Shown piece by piece: positions 1-5,754 of a stretch of 5,864 nucleotides of DNA. A program made the position numbers and the translations under genes. The number at the start of each line of letters is the position of its first letter. The stretch's first letter is position 1. The notes under the pieces are model-generated. The model ran no database searches. It was given only the letters and a program-made list of their open reading frames with translations, and had not been told where the DNA came from. The stretch is from contig JAIDKM010000224.1 of the NCBI GenBank assembly GCA_029051915.1, positions 1 through 5,864 on the forward strand, in the 5' to 3' direction. Source of the stretch: Alistipes sp. (lineage in GTDB: Bacteria > Bacteroidota > Bacteroidia > Bacteroidales > Rikenellaceae).

Positions 1-325
1 TGATGATGTTTTCCAGCGTCGAGAGGCGGTTGGCTTCGTGTTGGTTGTATTGCATGCCGTCGGGCGAGGTGTAGATGATTTCGTCGTAGCGGCGTTCGCT
101 CTGTAGTTTCTCGATCAGTTCGAAGACCGGTTCGCATTTCATCACCATGCCCGCTTCGCCGCCGAACGGGTAGTCGTCGGTGGTCTTGCGGCGGTCGTGG
201 GCGTAGTCGTGAAGGTTGTGGATCACGATTTCGACCAGCCCTTTTTCTTGGGCACGCCGCAGGATCGATTCATTGAGCGGCGAGGTCAGCAGTTCGGGTA
301 CGGAGGATATGATGTCGATACGCAT
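1..325 (-). CDS. trmD: tRNA (guanine-N1)-methyltransferase TrmD, N-terminal part, cut by window edge
   Basis: TrmD is a SPOUT-class (trefoil-knot) enzyme that uses S-adenosylmethionine to methylate N1 of G37, next to the anticodon of a subset of tRNAs, and so prevents +1 frameshifting. The reading frame opens with ATG at 325-323 and stays open for 108 codons to base 1. The protein begins MRIDIIS, typical of the family. Residues 43-66 contain the hallmark [20 protein letters not shown], matching the family's D-D-x-P-[FY]-G-G-x-x-G-M core. Residues 85-90 (YTSPDG) correspond to the YLSPQG cofactor-binding segment of E. coli TrmD. One small oddity is Glu57, where many homologues have a third glycine. 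The rest of the knot and the C-terminal domain lie outside the window. It is downstream of the hydrolase gene with a 79-base gap and no recognisable promoter between, so it is probably cotranscribed. No Shine-Dalgarno motif precedes the start. Confidence 0.93.
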   Translation of the reverse strand, partial: MRIDIISSVPELLTSPLNESILRRAQEKGLVEIVIHNLHDYAHDRRKTTDDYPFGGEAGMVMKCEPVFELIEKLQSERRYDEIIYTSPDGMQYNQHEANRLSTLENII

Positions 326-404
326 GTTCGTTGGGGTGAAAGATGATATGGTGAAAAAATCGGAGGGCTCGCGACGGCTCGCGTTCCGAAGGTATCTTTC
401 GAGT

Positions 405-1070
405 TCAGCGATAGTTCACTTCGTTGTTGAGTACTTCCACAACGAATGGGTTGTACAGCGTTTCGTGGCCGATGGTCGTCTCCGGGCCGTGTCCCGGATG
501 TACGCGGGTTTGGTCGCCCAGCGGCAGGAGGTTGTCGAGTATCGAGCGCATGATCCACGAGTAGTCGCCGCCCGGGAGGTCTGTGCGGCCTATGCTCTCT
601 CGGAACAGGGTGTCGCCCGTGAAGACGATGCCGGCCTGCGGTTCGTAGAACGCCACATGTCCCGGCGTGTGTCCCGGCGTGGGTATTACTCGCAGGGTCG
701 TCTCTCCGAAGCGGATTTCGGGCGTCTCGTCCAGGTCGATGTCGATCGTCGGCATTTCGCCTACGCGGACTCCGAAGATCGAGCCGCTCGTCTGCGCGTT
801 TTCCAGTAGGAAGCGGTCTTTCGACGAAAGGGCGAACGGAATGCCGTAGCGTTGTTGGAGGTGGCGGACTCCCAGCGTGTGGTCGAAATGACCGTGGGTG
901 TTGATCGCCAGTACGGGACGCAGGCCGTGTTTTTCGATGAAAGCATCCAGCGTCGCATTTTCACGGTCGTTGCTGTTGCCGGCGTCTACGATTGCCGCTT
1001 CCCGCGTCTCGTCCCAGAGGACGTAGGTGTTTTCTTGAATCGGGTTGAACGTAAGTGTCGCTATCTTCAT
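405..1070 (-). CDS. MBL-fold metallo-hydrolase, short glyoxalase II-like type
   Basis: This is a cytoplasmic metallo-beta-lactamase-fold hydrolase of 221 residues with no signal peptide. Zinc-binding motifs are complete: THGHFDH at residues 58-64 (His59, His61, Asp63, His64), His134 in PGHTPGH, the bridging Asp153 in TGDTLF, and His194 in HPGHGP. The GRTDLPGGD segment (161-169) is typical of the short glyoxalase II-like branch (YcbL/GloC type), which lacks the long C-terminal helical glutathione-binding domain of classical GloB. The substrate is therefore likely a small thioester, but it cannot be named; Bacteroidetes often lack glutathione, so a strict hydroxyacylglutathione hydrolase label would be an over-call. 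I chose the ATG at 1070-1068 because the frame's other upstream ATG, at 1106, falls inside the -7 box of the promoter, and because the fold begins at MKIATLTF. It is the first gene of a probable two-gene unit with trmD. Confidence 0.9.
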   Translation of the reverse strand: MKIATLTFNPIQENTYVLWDETREAAIVDAGNSNDRENATLDAFIEKHGLRPVLAINTHGHFDHTLGVRHLQQRYGIPFALSSKDRFLLENAQTSGSIFGVRVGEMPTIDIDLDETPEIRFGETTLRVIPTPGHTPGHVAFYEPQAGIVFTGDTLFRESIGRTDLPGGDYSWIMRSILDNLLPLGDQTRVHPGHGPETTIGHETLYNPFVVEVLNNEVNYR

Positions 1071-1103
1071 GGTTTTTCGGATTTCGGCTTCGATTCCACA
1101 ATA

Positions 1104-1134
1104 CAAAGGTACGAAAACCGTCGGTTTTTACAAA
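1104..1134 (-). promoter_or_regulatory. Bacteroidetes-type promoter for the MBL hydrolase (-trmD) unit
   Basis: Read on the minus strand, TTTG (1134-1131) is followed after exactly 19 bases by TACCTTTG (1111-1104). This matches the Bacteroidetes housekeeping consensus TTTG-N19-21-TAnnTTTG. Transcription would start near 1097, leaving a leader of roughly 27 bases before the ATG at 1070. The site also excludes the in-frame ATG at 1106 as the start. The -33 box sits in the loop of an 8-base inverted repeat. Confidence 0.75.
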
Positions 1135-1152
1135 TATTGGAATCACCGACGG
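1118..1152. repeat. 8-bp inverted repeat enclosing the -33 box, possible operator
   Basis: CCGTCGGT (1118-1125) and ACCGACGG (1145-1152) are perfect inverted copies separated by 19 bases. The -33 element of the minus-strand promoter (1131-1134) lies between the arms. Related ACCGA motifs recur at 1236-1240 and 1245-1249, just upstream of the plus-strand -7 box. The arrangement would suit a dimeric regulator, but no regulator is encoded nearby, and an 8-bp repeat could arise by chance. Confidence 0.35.
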
Positions 1153-1241
1153 GCTGCAGTAGGGAAACGCTTTCCGAAGCATCTGTGGAATTCGTGTCGG
1201 GACGGTTTCTTTTGCGGTTTTTCGCATGAACGCATACCGAA

Positions 1242-1264
1242 TTGACCGACTTTTCCTACCTTTG
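1242..1264 (+). promoter_or_regulatory. Probable promoter of the lipoprotein gene (-7 box TACCTTTG)
   Basis: TACCTTTG at 1257-1264 is an exact match to the Bacteroidetes -7 consensus TAnnTTTG and points toward the lipoprotein gene. The expected TTTG about 20 bases upstream is absent. The nearest TTG, at 1242-1244, is only 12 bases away, so the -33 element is poor and the promoter may be weak or activator-dependent. The predicted start near 1271 gives a leader of about 77 bases. Confidence 0.55.
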
Positions 1265-1347
1265 CGGTGCAAACCGAACTTCAGCGCCGGAAGTCTTCGG
1301 GCTGTGGTTCGGGGCGGCGTTTGAATTGTCTGCCGAACGATGTGCAT

Positions 1348-2463
1348 ATGAAACGTCTTCTGTCTCTGTTTTTCGTGGCTACGATCCTGACGGGTTGTTC
1401 GTTGTTGAAAGTGTCGGTCTCGTCGGGCGATCCGCTGCCTAAGCGCGATGCCGAAATACGTTTGCTGACGCGGGGTTTCTACTACGACCTCTCCGCCGAG
1501 GTATCCCGCACGGCCGATTCGATCGTGGATGCCGCCTCGGCGTTGCCCGTGCGGCTCGCCGCCATGCGTTGGAAGATCCGCGTTACGCGCGCCGCCGTGT
1601 CGGCCGCCATGCAGAGCATTCCCGAGGTGGCGTTGGCCGATATGTGGATTCTCTGCCGCCGCATGGACGATTGTTTCTCCGCAGCGCCCGATTCCGTGTT
1701 GTTCGGCTCGCAGAGCGGGTTGGCTCGCAGTACGGCCGCTCGCCTCGAGGAGCGTATCGATGCCTTGGCCCGCGAAGCGTTGACCGGCGAGCGTTACGGG
1801 TGGATGAAGGAGTTCGTCCACTGCTTCGTCAGGGAGCATCCCGTTACCGAGCAGGGCGTCGAGTCGGTCAATACTACGTTGGCTTGGATCGAGTTCTTGC
1901 GCGCTAAGGGCTTCGAACCCGAGTTCGCTACCGGGTCGATCGCCGAGGTGCTGGCCGATGTCAACGACCGCGTGAGCGGACAGACCCAGCAGTTGGCCAA
2001 TGCCGTGGGGTGGTCGAAGGAGATGCTCGAGATGGAGTGGGCGGAAGACGGTCTGCGTGCCGAGGTCGGCGCCCGGCTCGACTCGCTCGAGCGCGATCTG
2101 AACCGCATGGTCTTGGTCGCCGAGCACTTGCCCGAAATTTCGGATCGCATGATGACGGGGCTCAATAGCGAGGTGGCGCAGTTGGTCGATACCATGAATT
2201 CGTTGGTCGACAATGCGTTCCTCGACTTCGGGCGGCAGCGGCAGGCGTTGCAGACTTATGTCTCGCAGGAGCGCGAGGCGTTGGTGGGGCAGCTGCGTCG
2301 CTCGGTCGAGGAGCTCGTGGCTTCGGTGTTGGATGCCGTGCCCGGCTTGGTCGGTAAGATCGTGTTTTACGTCGTGTTGGCGCTCGTCGTCTTGATCGGC
2401 GGGCCTTTCGCCCTCGGCTTTTGGTTGGGCGGCGTAAGGCAAAGATTGAAAATGAAGGAGTGA
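1348..2463 (+). CDS. Helical lipoprotein with C-terminal transmembrane anchor, function unknown
   Basis: This 371-residue envelope protein has no function I can name. The N-terminus is a lipoprotein signal (MKRLLSLFFVATILTGC) with lipobox LTGC, predicting lipidation at Cys17. The body (about 35-335) is almost entirely predicted helix, rich in Glu, Arg, Ala and Leu, with heptad-like stretches around 230-330 suggesting coiled coil. The segment around Arg74-Trp75-Lys76-Ile77 and Ala97-Asp98-Met99-Trp100 looks conserved in style and vaguely recalls other uncharacterised helical envelope proteins, but I cannot name the family. Residues 338-360 form a strong hydrophobic helix, followed by the basic tail RQRLKMKE, which by the positive-inside rule would face the cytoplasm. 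The ATG at 1348 was chosen over the in-frame ATG at 1267 because it directly starts the signal peptide and the earlier one lies just before the predicted transcription start. It is divergent from the hydrolase gene. Confidence 0.85.
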   Translation: MKRLLSLFFVATILTGCSLLKVSVSSGDPLPKRDAEIRLLTRGFYYDLSAEVSRTADSIVDAASALPVRLAAMRWKIRVTRAAVSAAMQSIPEVALADMWILCRRMDDCFSAAPDSVLFGSQSGLARSTAARLEERIDALAREALTGERYGWMKEFVHCFVREHPVTEQGVESVNTTLAWIEFLRAKGFEPEFATGSIAEVLADVNDRVSGQTQQLANAVGWSKEMLEMEWAEDGLRAEVGARLDSLERDLNRMVLVAEHLPEISDRMMTGLNSEVAQLVDTMNSLVDNAFLDFGRQRQALQTYVSQEREALVGQLRRSVEELVASVLDAVPGLVGKIVFYVVLALVVLIGGPFALGFWLGGVRQRLKMKE

Positions 2464-2486
2464 GGCGCCCGCAGCGCGGATGCCTC
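2462..2486 (+). terminator. Hairpin after the lipoprotein gene, possible weak terminator
   Basis: The sequence from within the stop codon folds into a stem of GAGGCG (2462-2467) against TGCCTC (2481-2486), continued by CCGC (2469-2472) against GCGG (2476-2479), with one C-A mismatch and an AGC loop. This is stable, but the following sequence has no real T run (only GTTTAA about 8 bases later). It may attenuate or stop transcription before the methyltransferase gene, or protect the mRNA 3' end. No clear promoter was seen between it and the next start. Confidence 0.4.
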
Positions 2487-2521
2487 GCCAGCATGTTTAA
2501 CTCTCCCTTTCACTTGAATAT

Positions 2522-3931
2522 ATGGCAAGAAAAAAAGCGAACTATCCCTTGATCGAGGGGCTCGAAATAACCACCTTGGCCGCCGAGGGCAAGGCGATGG
2601 GACATTGGAACGAGCAGGTGGTCTTCGTTCCGATGACCGTCCCGGGCGACGTCGTCGACGTGCAGATCCGCCTCAAGCGGCGGCGTTTCATGGAGGGCTT
2701 CGTCGTGCGTTACGTCAGGAAGTCGCCGCTGCGGGCCGAGCCTTTCTGCGAGCACTTCGGGGTCTGCGGGGGTTGCAAGTGGCAGAACCTGCCTTACGAC
2801 GAGCAGCTGCGTTTCAAGACCGAACAGGTGCGCGACCAGCTCTCGCGCATCGGCAAGGTCGAGCTGCCCGAAATCGCCCCGTGTCTGGGGTCGGAGCAGA
2901 CTCGGTTCTACCGCAACAAGCTCGAATTCACCTTCGCCGACCGGCGTTGGCTCACCCGCGAGGAGGTCGCCGCCGGGGGCGATATCCAGGCCGAACCCGC
3001 TTTGGGGTTCCACATTCCCGGCATGTTCGATAAGGTGCTCGACATCCGCCGGTGTTGGTTGCAGCCCGATCCTTCGAACGACATCCGGCTCGAGACCAGG
3101 CGTTTTTGCCTCGAACACGGGTATTCGTTCCACAATGCACGGACGCACGAGGGCTTGATGCGCAACATGGTCGTGCGCACCGCTTCGACCGGCGAGGTGA
3201 TGGTCATCGTCGTCTTCGGGGCCGACGACCGGCCGAGGATCACGGCTTTGCTCGATCATCTGGCTGCCGCATTCCCTCGGATCACGTCGCTCTTCTACGT
3301 CATCAATACCAAATTCAACGATTCGACGGGTGACCTCGACGCCGTTTGTTATCGCGGCAAGGATCATATCGTCGAGCGGATGGAGGGGTTGCAGTTCAAG
3401 GTCGGGCCCAAGTCGTTCTACCAGACCAATTCGGCACAGGCCTACGAGCTCTATAAGGTGGCTCGGTCGTTCGCCGACTTGCAGCCCGACGATGTCCTCT
3501 ACGACCTCTATACCGGCACCGGCACCATCGCCAACTTCTGCGCCGCGCATTGCCGGCGCGTCGTCGGCATCGAGTACGTGCCCGAGGCGATCGAGGACGC
3601 GAAGATCAACTCCGCAATCAACGGCATCACGAATACGGCTTTCTTCGCCGGCGACATGAAGGAGGTGCTCGACGACGCGTTCGTCGCCGCCCACGGACAG
3701 CCCGACGTCGTGATTCTCGACCCGCCGCGCGCCGGGGTCGACGAGCCCGTCATCGAGGTCATCTTGCGGGCCGCACCCCAAAGGATCGTCTACGTCAGTT
3801 GCAATCCCGCCACGCAGGCGCGGGATCTGGCTCTGTTGGATGCCGCCTACCGGGTCGAGGCCGTGCAGCCCGTCGACATGTTCCCCCATACGCACCACGT
3901 CGAAAACGTCGTGAAACTCGTCAAGCGTTAA
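2522..3931 (+). CDS. rlmD: 23S rRNA (uracil-C5)-methyltransferase, RlmD/RlmCD type
   Basis: This SAM-dependent enzyme of 469 residues belongs to the TrmA/RumA family and should form 5-methyluridine in 23S rRNA, most likely at the position equivalent to E. coli U1939. Domains in order are an N-terminal TRAM RNA-binding domain (about 8-66); iron-sulphur cluster cysteines Cys76, Cys82 and Cys85 (C-x5-C-G-G-C) plus Cys178; and a C-terminal Rossmann methyltransferase domain. The latter shows FYQTN at 299-303, the SAM motif DLYTGTGT at 328-335, DPPRAG at 400-405, the catalytic nucleophile Cys427 in VSCNP, and the general-base motif HVEN with Glu461. All key residues are present, so it should be active. 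Whether it modifies one site (RlmD) or two (RlmCD, as in some Gram-positives) cannot be told from sequence alone. The start at 2522 begins with a basic MARKKAN stretch. The next gene follows after only 5 bases, indicating an operon. Confidence 0.92.
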   Translation: MARKKANYPLIEGLEITTLAAEGKAMGHWNEQVVFVPMTVPGDVVDVQIRLKRRRFMEGFVVRYVRKSPLRAEPFCEHFGVCGGCKWQNLPYDEQLRFKTEQVRDQLSRIGKVELPEIAPCLGSEQTRFYRNKLEFTFADRRWLTREEVAAGGDIQAEPALGFHIPGMFDKVLDIRRCWLQPDPSNDIRLETRRFCLEHGYSFHNARTHEGLMRNMVVRTASTGEVMVIVVFGADDRPRITALLDHLAAAFPRITSLFYVINTKFNDSTGDLDAVCYRGKDHIVERMEGLQFKVGPKSFYQTNSAQAYELYKVARSFADLQPDDVLYDLYTGTGTIANFCAAHCRRVVGIEYVPEAIEDAKINSAINGITNTAFFAGDMKEVLDDAFVAAHGQPDVVILDPPRAGVDEPVIEVILRAAPQRIVYVSCNPATQARDLALLDAAYRVEAVQPVDMFPHTHHVENVVKLVKR

Positions 3932-3936
3932 TATCC

Positions 3937-4887
3937 ATGAATAAGCTCTCTTTTTTTCTCGCTGCCGTCGCTGCCCTCGCGAGCGTCGGTTCTCTCGCCG
4001 CTCAGTCCCTGGCCGTCGTCCGGGCCGAGGAGAGCGCCGACAAGTCCAACGTGGTCTTTTCGCTTTCGAATAAGAATTATGCCGGTACGATCAGCGTCTT
4101 CCTCACTTTCGACCAGATCCGGAACAGCAACAGCGCGACTCCGGGTGCTACGTCCAAATACGAGGCTCGGAACGACCGGGCGCGGTTGATGACGTTGACC
4201 GTCGCAGACAAGGAGTTGGGCGGCATCGGTTATTCGTACAGCTACAGACTCTATCCCGGACGCATCGATTCACCGGTGGATACTGCGTTCGTCTATCGCA
4301 TGCCTTGTACTACCCGGCGTCCCGTGGAGGTGCATAAAACGGTCTCCGTGATGGAGAAGTATAGCCGCGGGCAGGACGACCGCAAGCAGATCGGCACTTA
4401 TTTCGTGCTCGAAAAGGGCGATACGGTCTATGCCATGCGGCGTGGCGTGGTGGCTCGGATCGACCGTCCGAAGTCTTCGGACGTCTCCCGCGACGTGAGT
4501 TTTACGACGGAGAGCCTGGATCTGTTGATCGAGCATCCCGACGGTTCCGAGGGGCGGTATATCTGCTTCGATCCCGGGCATCTTTTCGTCGGGGAGGGGA
4601 GCCTCGTGTTGCCGGGAACGCCGCTCGGTCTCGCCGGAGCCTACGATCAGGAGGAATACCACATCTCCGTGCAGCTCATCTACCACGTCTCCGATCCCGC
4701 GGATCCCAAGCATTCGCGTCGCTCGCCTGCTGCTGCGACCCGTCATTTCCTGCCGCTCTTCGCTACCGCGGAGGGGCCTTTGCGGCTCGAGCACGGCAAA
4801 CAGTATACGGCCGTCATGAACGACGATTTGTTGACTGCCGACATGTCGAAACGCGAGATCAAGAAGTTGAAAGGCAATAAGAAGTAG
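3937..4887 (+). CDS. Exported protein with degenerate M23 (LytM-like) peptidase fold
   Basis: This 316-residue protein begins with a signal peptide (MNKLSFFLAAVAALASVGSLAAQ, cleavage about residues 21-23), so it acts in the periplasm or envelope. Residues about 145-250 read like an M23 zinc endopeptidase: GDTVYAMRRGVV (161-172), LIEHPDG (197-203), PGHLFVGEGSLVLPGTPLG (213-231) and YHISVQL (241-247) line up by eye with the GTPVYA-xx-GxV, IxHGDG, YAHL-xxxVxxGxxVxxGxxIG and PHLHFEV blocks. The catalytic set appears largely lost: the HxGxD site reads Gln151-x-Gly-x-Tyr155, and HxH reads His242-x-Ser244; only His215 and His242 remain. It is probably a non-catalytic binding or regulatory relative. 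Residues 25-140 are beta-rich and unrecognised. The ATG at 3937 is chosen because it starts the signal peptide 5 bases after the rlmD stop. The alignment was made without a search. Confidence 0.8.
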   Translation: MNKLSFFLAAVAALASVGSLAAQSLAVVRAEESADKSNVVFSLSNKNYAGTISVFLTFDQIRNSNSATPGATSKYEARNDRARLMTLTVADKELGGIGYSYSYRLYPGRIDSPVDTAFVYRMPCTTRRPVEVHKTVSVMEKYSRGQDDRKQIGTYFVLEKGDTVYAMRRGVVARIDRPKSSDVSRDVSFTTESLDLLIEHPDGSEGRYICFDPGHLFVGEGSLVLPGTPLGLAGAYDQEEYHISVQLIYHVSDPADPKHSRRSPAAATRHFLPLFATAEGPLRLEHGKQYTAVMNDDLLTADMSKREIKKLKGNKK

Positions 4888-4898
4888 CTTCGCGGCGT

Positions 4899-4906
4899 TA
4901 GATTTG
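4899..4906 (+). promoter_or_regulatory. Possible internal promoter -7 box before the SIMPL gene
   Basis: TAGATTTG at 4899-4906 matches TAnnTTTG exactly and lies 31 bases before the SIMPL gene start. It would give a leader of about 25 bases. No TTTG or TTG is present at the expected distance upstream (the nearest, at 4867-4869, is 29 bases away), so it may be weak. It could let the SIMPL gene be expressed independently of rlmD. Confidence 0.45.
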
Positions 4907-4937
4907 CAGGGTTACCCGATCAAAACAGAAAAAAGCT

Positions 4938-5633
4938 ATGAAAAAAATCGTATGGTTGGCCGTCGCTCTCTGTTCGACAGGATTCGCGGCCGCACAGGTG
5001 CAGGAGACTTATCCCAGTTACATCCAGGTAACCGGACGCGCCGAGAAGGAGATCGTTCCCGACGAGTTCTACCTCTCGATCGTCCTCGACGAGCGCGATT
5101 CCAAGGGCAAGATCTCGGTCGAGAGCCAGCAGCGCGACATGATCGCCGCCTTGCGCCGGCAGGGCGTCGACGTCGAGAAGCAGCTCAAGGTCGCCAATCT
5201 CTCCAGCGAGTTCTTCCGGAAGAATACTTCCGTCGCTTCGGCCAAGTACCAGTTGTTGCTCCGTTCGGCCGCCGAGGTCTCCGAAGCCTGGCAGGCGCTC
5301 GACAAACTGGGCATCTCCGGCGTCTCGATCCAGAAGGTGTCGCACAGCGAGCTCGACAAGTTGAAGGAGGAGGTGCGCGTCGAGGCGATCCGCAATGCGC
5401 AGCAGAGCGCCCGGACGTTGGCCGAGGCGCTCGGCCAGAAGATCGGCAAGTGTTTCTACATCTGGGATTCCAACAGCGACATCATGCCGGCTTATTACAA
5501 CAATGCCGTCTCCGTGCGCAGCGCGAAAGGGATTTCGTTCGCCGACTTCGCCGAGGAGGTCGAGGAGGAGCCTCTCGACTTCAAGACCATCAGATTGCAG
5601 TATAGCGTGCAGACCAAATTCGTCCTCGAGTAG
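4938..5633 (+). CDS. Exported SIMPL (DUF541) domain protein
   Basis: This 231-residue protein belongs to the SIMPL/DUF541 family, which includes E. coli YggE and Brucella BP26. Family members are exported, some form oligomeric rings or channels, and YggE has been linked to reduced oxidative stress, but the molecular role is not settled. The N-terminus is a signal peptide (MKKIVWLAVALCSTGFAAA, likely cut after Ala19). Cys12 is not a lipobox cysteine because Leu11 precedes it. The family signature VTGRAEKEIVPDE is at residues 31-43, followed by beta strand FYLSIVLDE. The SIMPL domain spans almost all of the mature chain, ending near 229. The helical middle (about 135-165) and the late strand IRLQYSVQTKFVLE fit the family's alternating pattern. 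The start at 4938 is preceded by an A-rich tract rather than a Shine-Dalgarno motif. It lies 50 bases after the M23-like gene, and a strong terminator hairpin follows. Confidence 0.9.
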   Translation: MKKIVWLAVALCSTGFAAAQVQETYPSYIQVTGRAEKEIVPDEFYLSIVLDERDSKGKISVESQQRDMIAALRRQGVDVEKQLKVANLSSEFFRKNTSVASAKYQLLLRSAAEVSEAWQALDKLGISGVSIQKVSHSELDKLKEEVRVEAIRNAQQSARTLAEALGQKIGKCFYIWDSNSDIMPAYYNNAVSVRSAKGISFADFAEEVEEEPLDFKTIRLQYSVQTKFVLE

Positions 5634-5653
5634 CGTCGGCCCGCATTCGTTCC

Positions 5654-5682
5654 GAAGAGGATGCCGTCATGGCATCCTCTTC
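5654..5682 (+). terminator. Strong perfect hairpin closing the rlmD-M23-like-SIMPL unit
   Basis: GAAGAGGATGCC (5654-5665) and GGCATCCTCTTC (5671-5682) form a perfect 12-bp stem with a 5-base loop (GTCAT), 20 bases after the SIMPL stop codon. No T run follows immediately. A weaker stem, TCTCC (5687-5691) with GGAGA (5705-5709), lies next and is followed by an 8-base T run at 5715-5722, so the two may act together. Its position at the end of an operon supports a terminator role. Confidence 0.7.
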
Positions 5683-5701
5683 ATCGTCTCCGGGCACGGC
5701 G

Positions 5702-5733
5702 TTTGGAGATTTCGTTTTTTTTGGTTTACTTTG
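5702..5733 (+). promoter_or_regulatory. Probable promoter of the right-edge (cytidine deaminase-like) gene
   Basis: TTTG (5702-5705) is followed after 21 bases by TACTTTG (5727-5733). This resembles the Bacteroidetes consensus except that the -7 box has one spacer base instead of two between TA and TTTG. The intervening DNA carries a run of eight Ts (5715-5722). Transcription starting near 5740 would leave a leader of about 15 bases before the ATG at 5755. Confidence 0.5.
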
Positions 5734-5754
5734 TCTGCTTAGCCTTGTTTATTT

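Noticed and set aside
366..383. Tandem GGCTCGCG copies between the hydrolase gene and trmD
   Set aside because: Only two 8-base copies with a 10-base period are present, they form no hairpin, and nothing else suggests a regulatory site. Chance is sufficient.
405..1070. Naming the hydrolase GloB or a beta-lactamase
   Set aside because: It lacks the long C-terminal glutathione-binding domain of GloB, and it has no signal peptide as expected for a periplasmic beta-lactamase. The short glyoxalase II-like branch has varied substrates.
961..2442. Long open frame (493 codons) on the minus strand opposite the lipoprotein gene
   Set aside because: It lies antisense to a gene with a clear signal peptide and membrane helix, its product is a low-complexity His/Arg/Gln-rich chain with no motifs, and its last part is merely the hydrolase gene read in another frame. 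Such shadows are expected from GC-rich codon use.
2510..3898. Long open frame (462 codons) on the minus strand opposite the rRNA methyltransferase gene
   Set aside because: The plus strand here encodes every motif of the RlmD family. The antisense product is rich in Asp, Val, Gly and Arg without recognisable domains, as produced by reading GTC/GAC-rich codons backwards.
3550..3936. Upstream in-frame extension of the M23-like gene into rlmD
   Set aside because: The extension is Arg-rich, out of frame with rlmD and unlike an exported protein. The ATG at 3937 directly precedes a good signal peptide.
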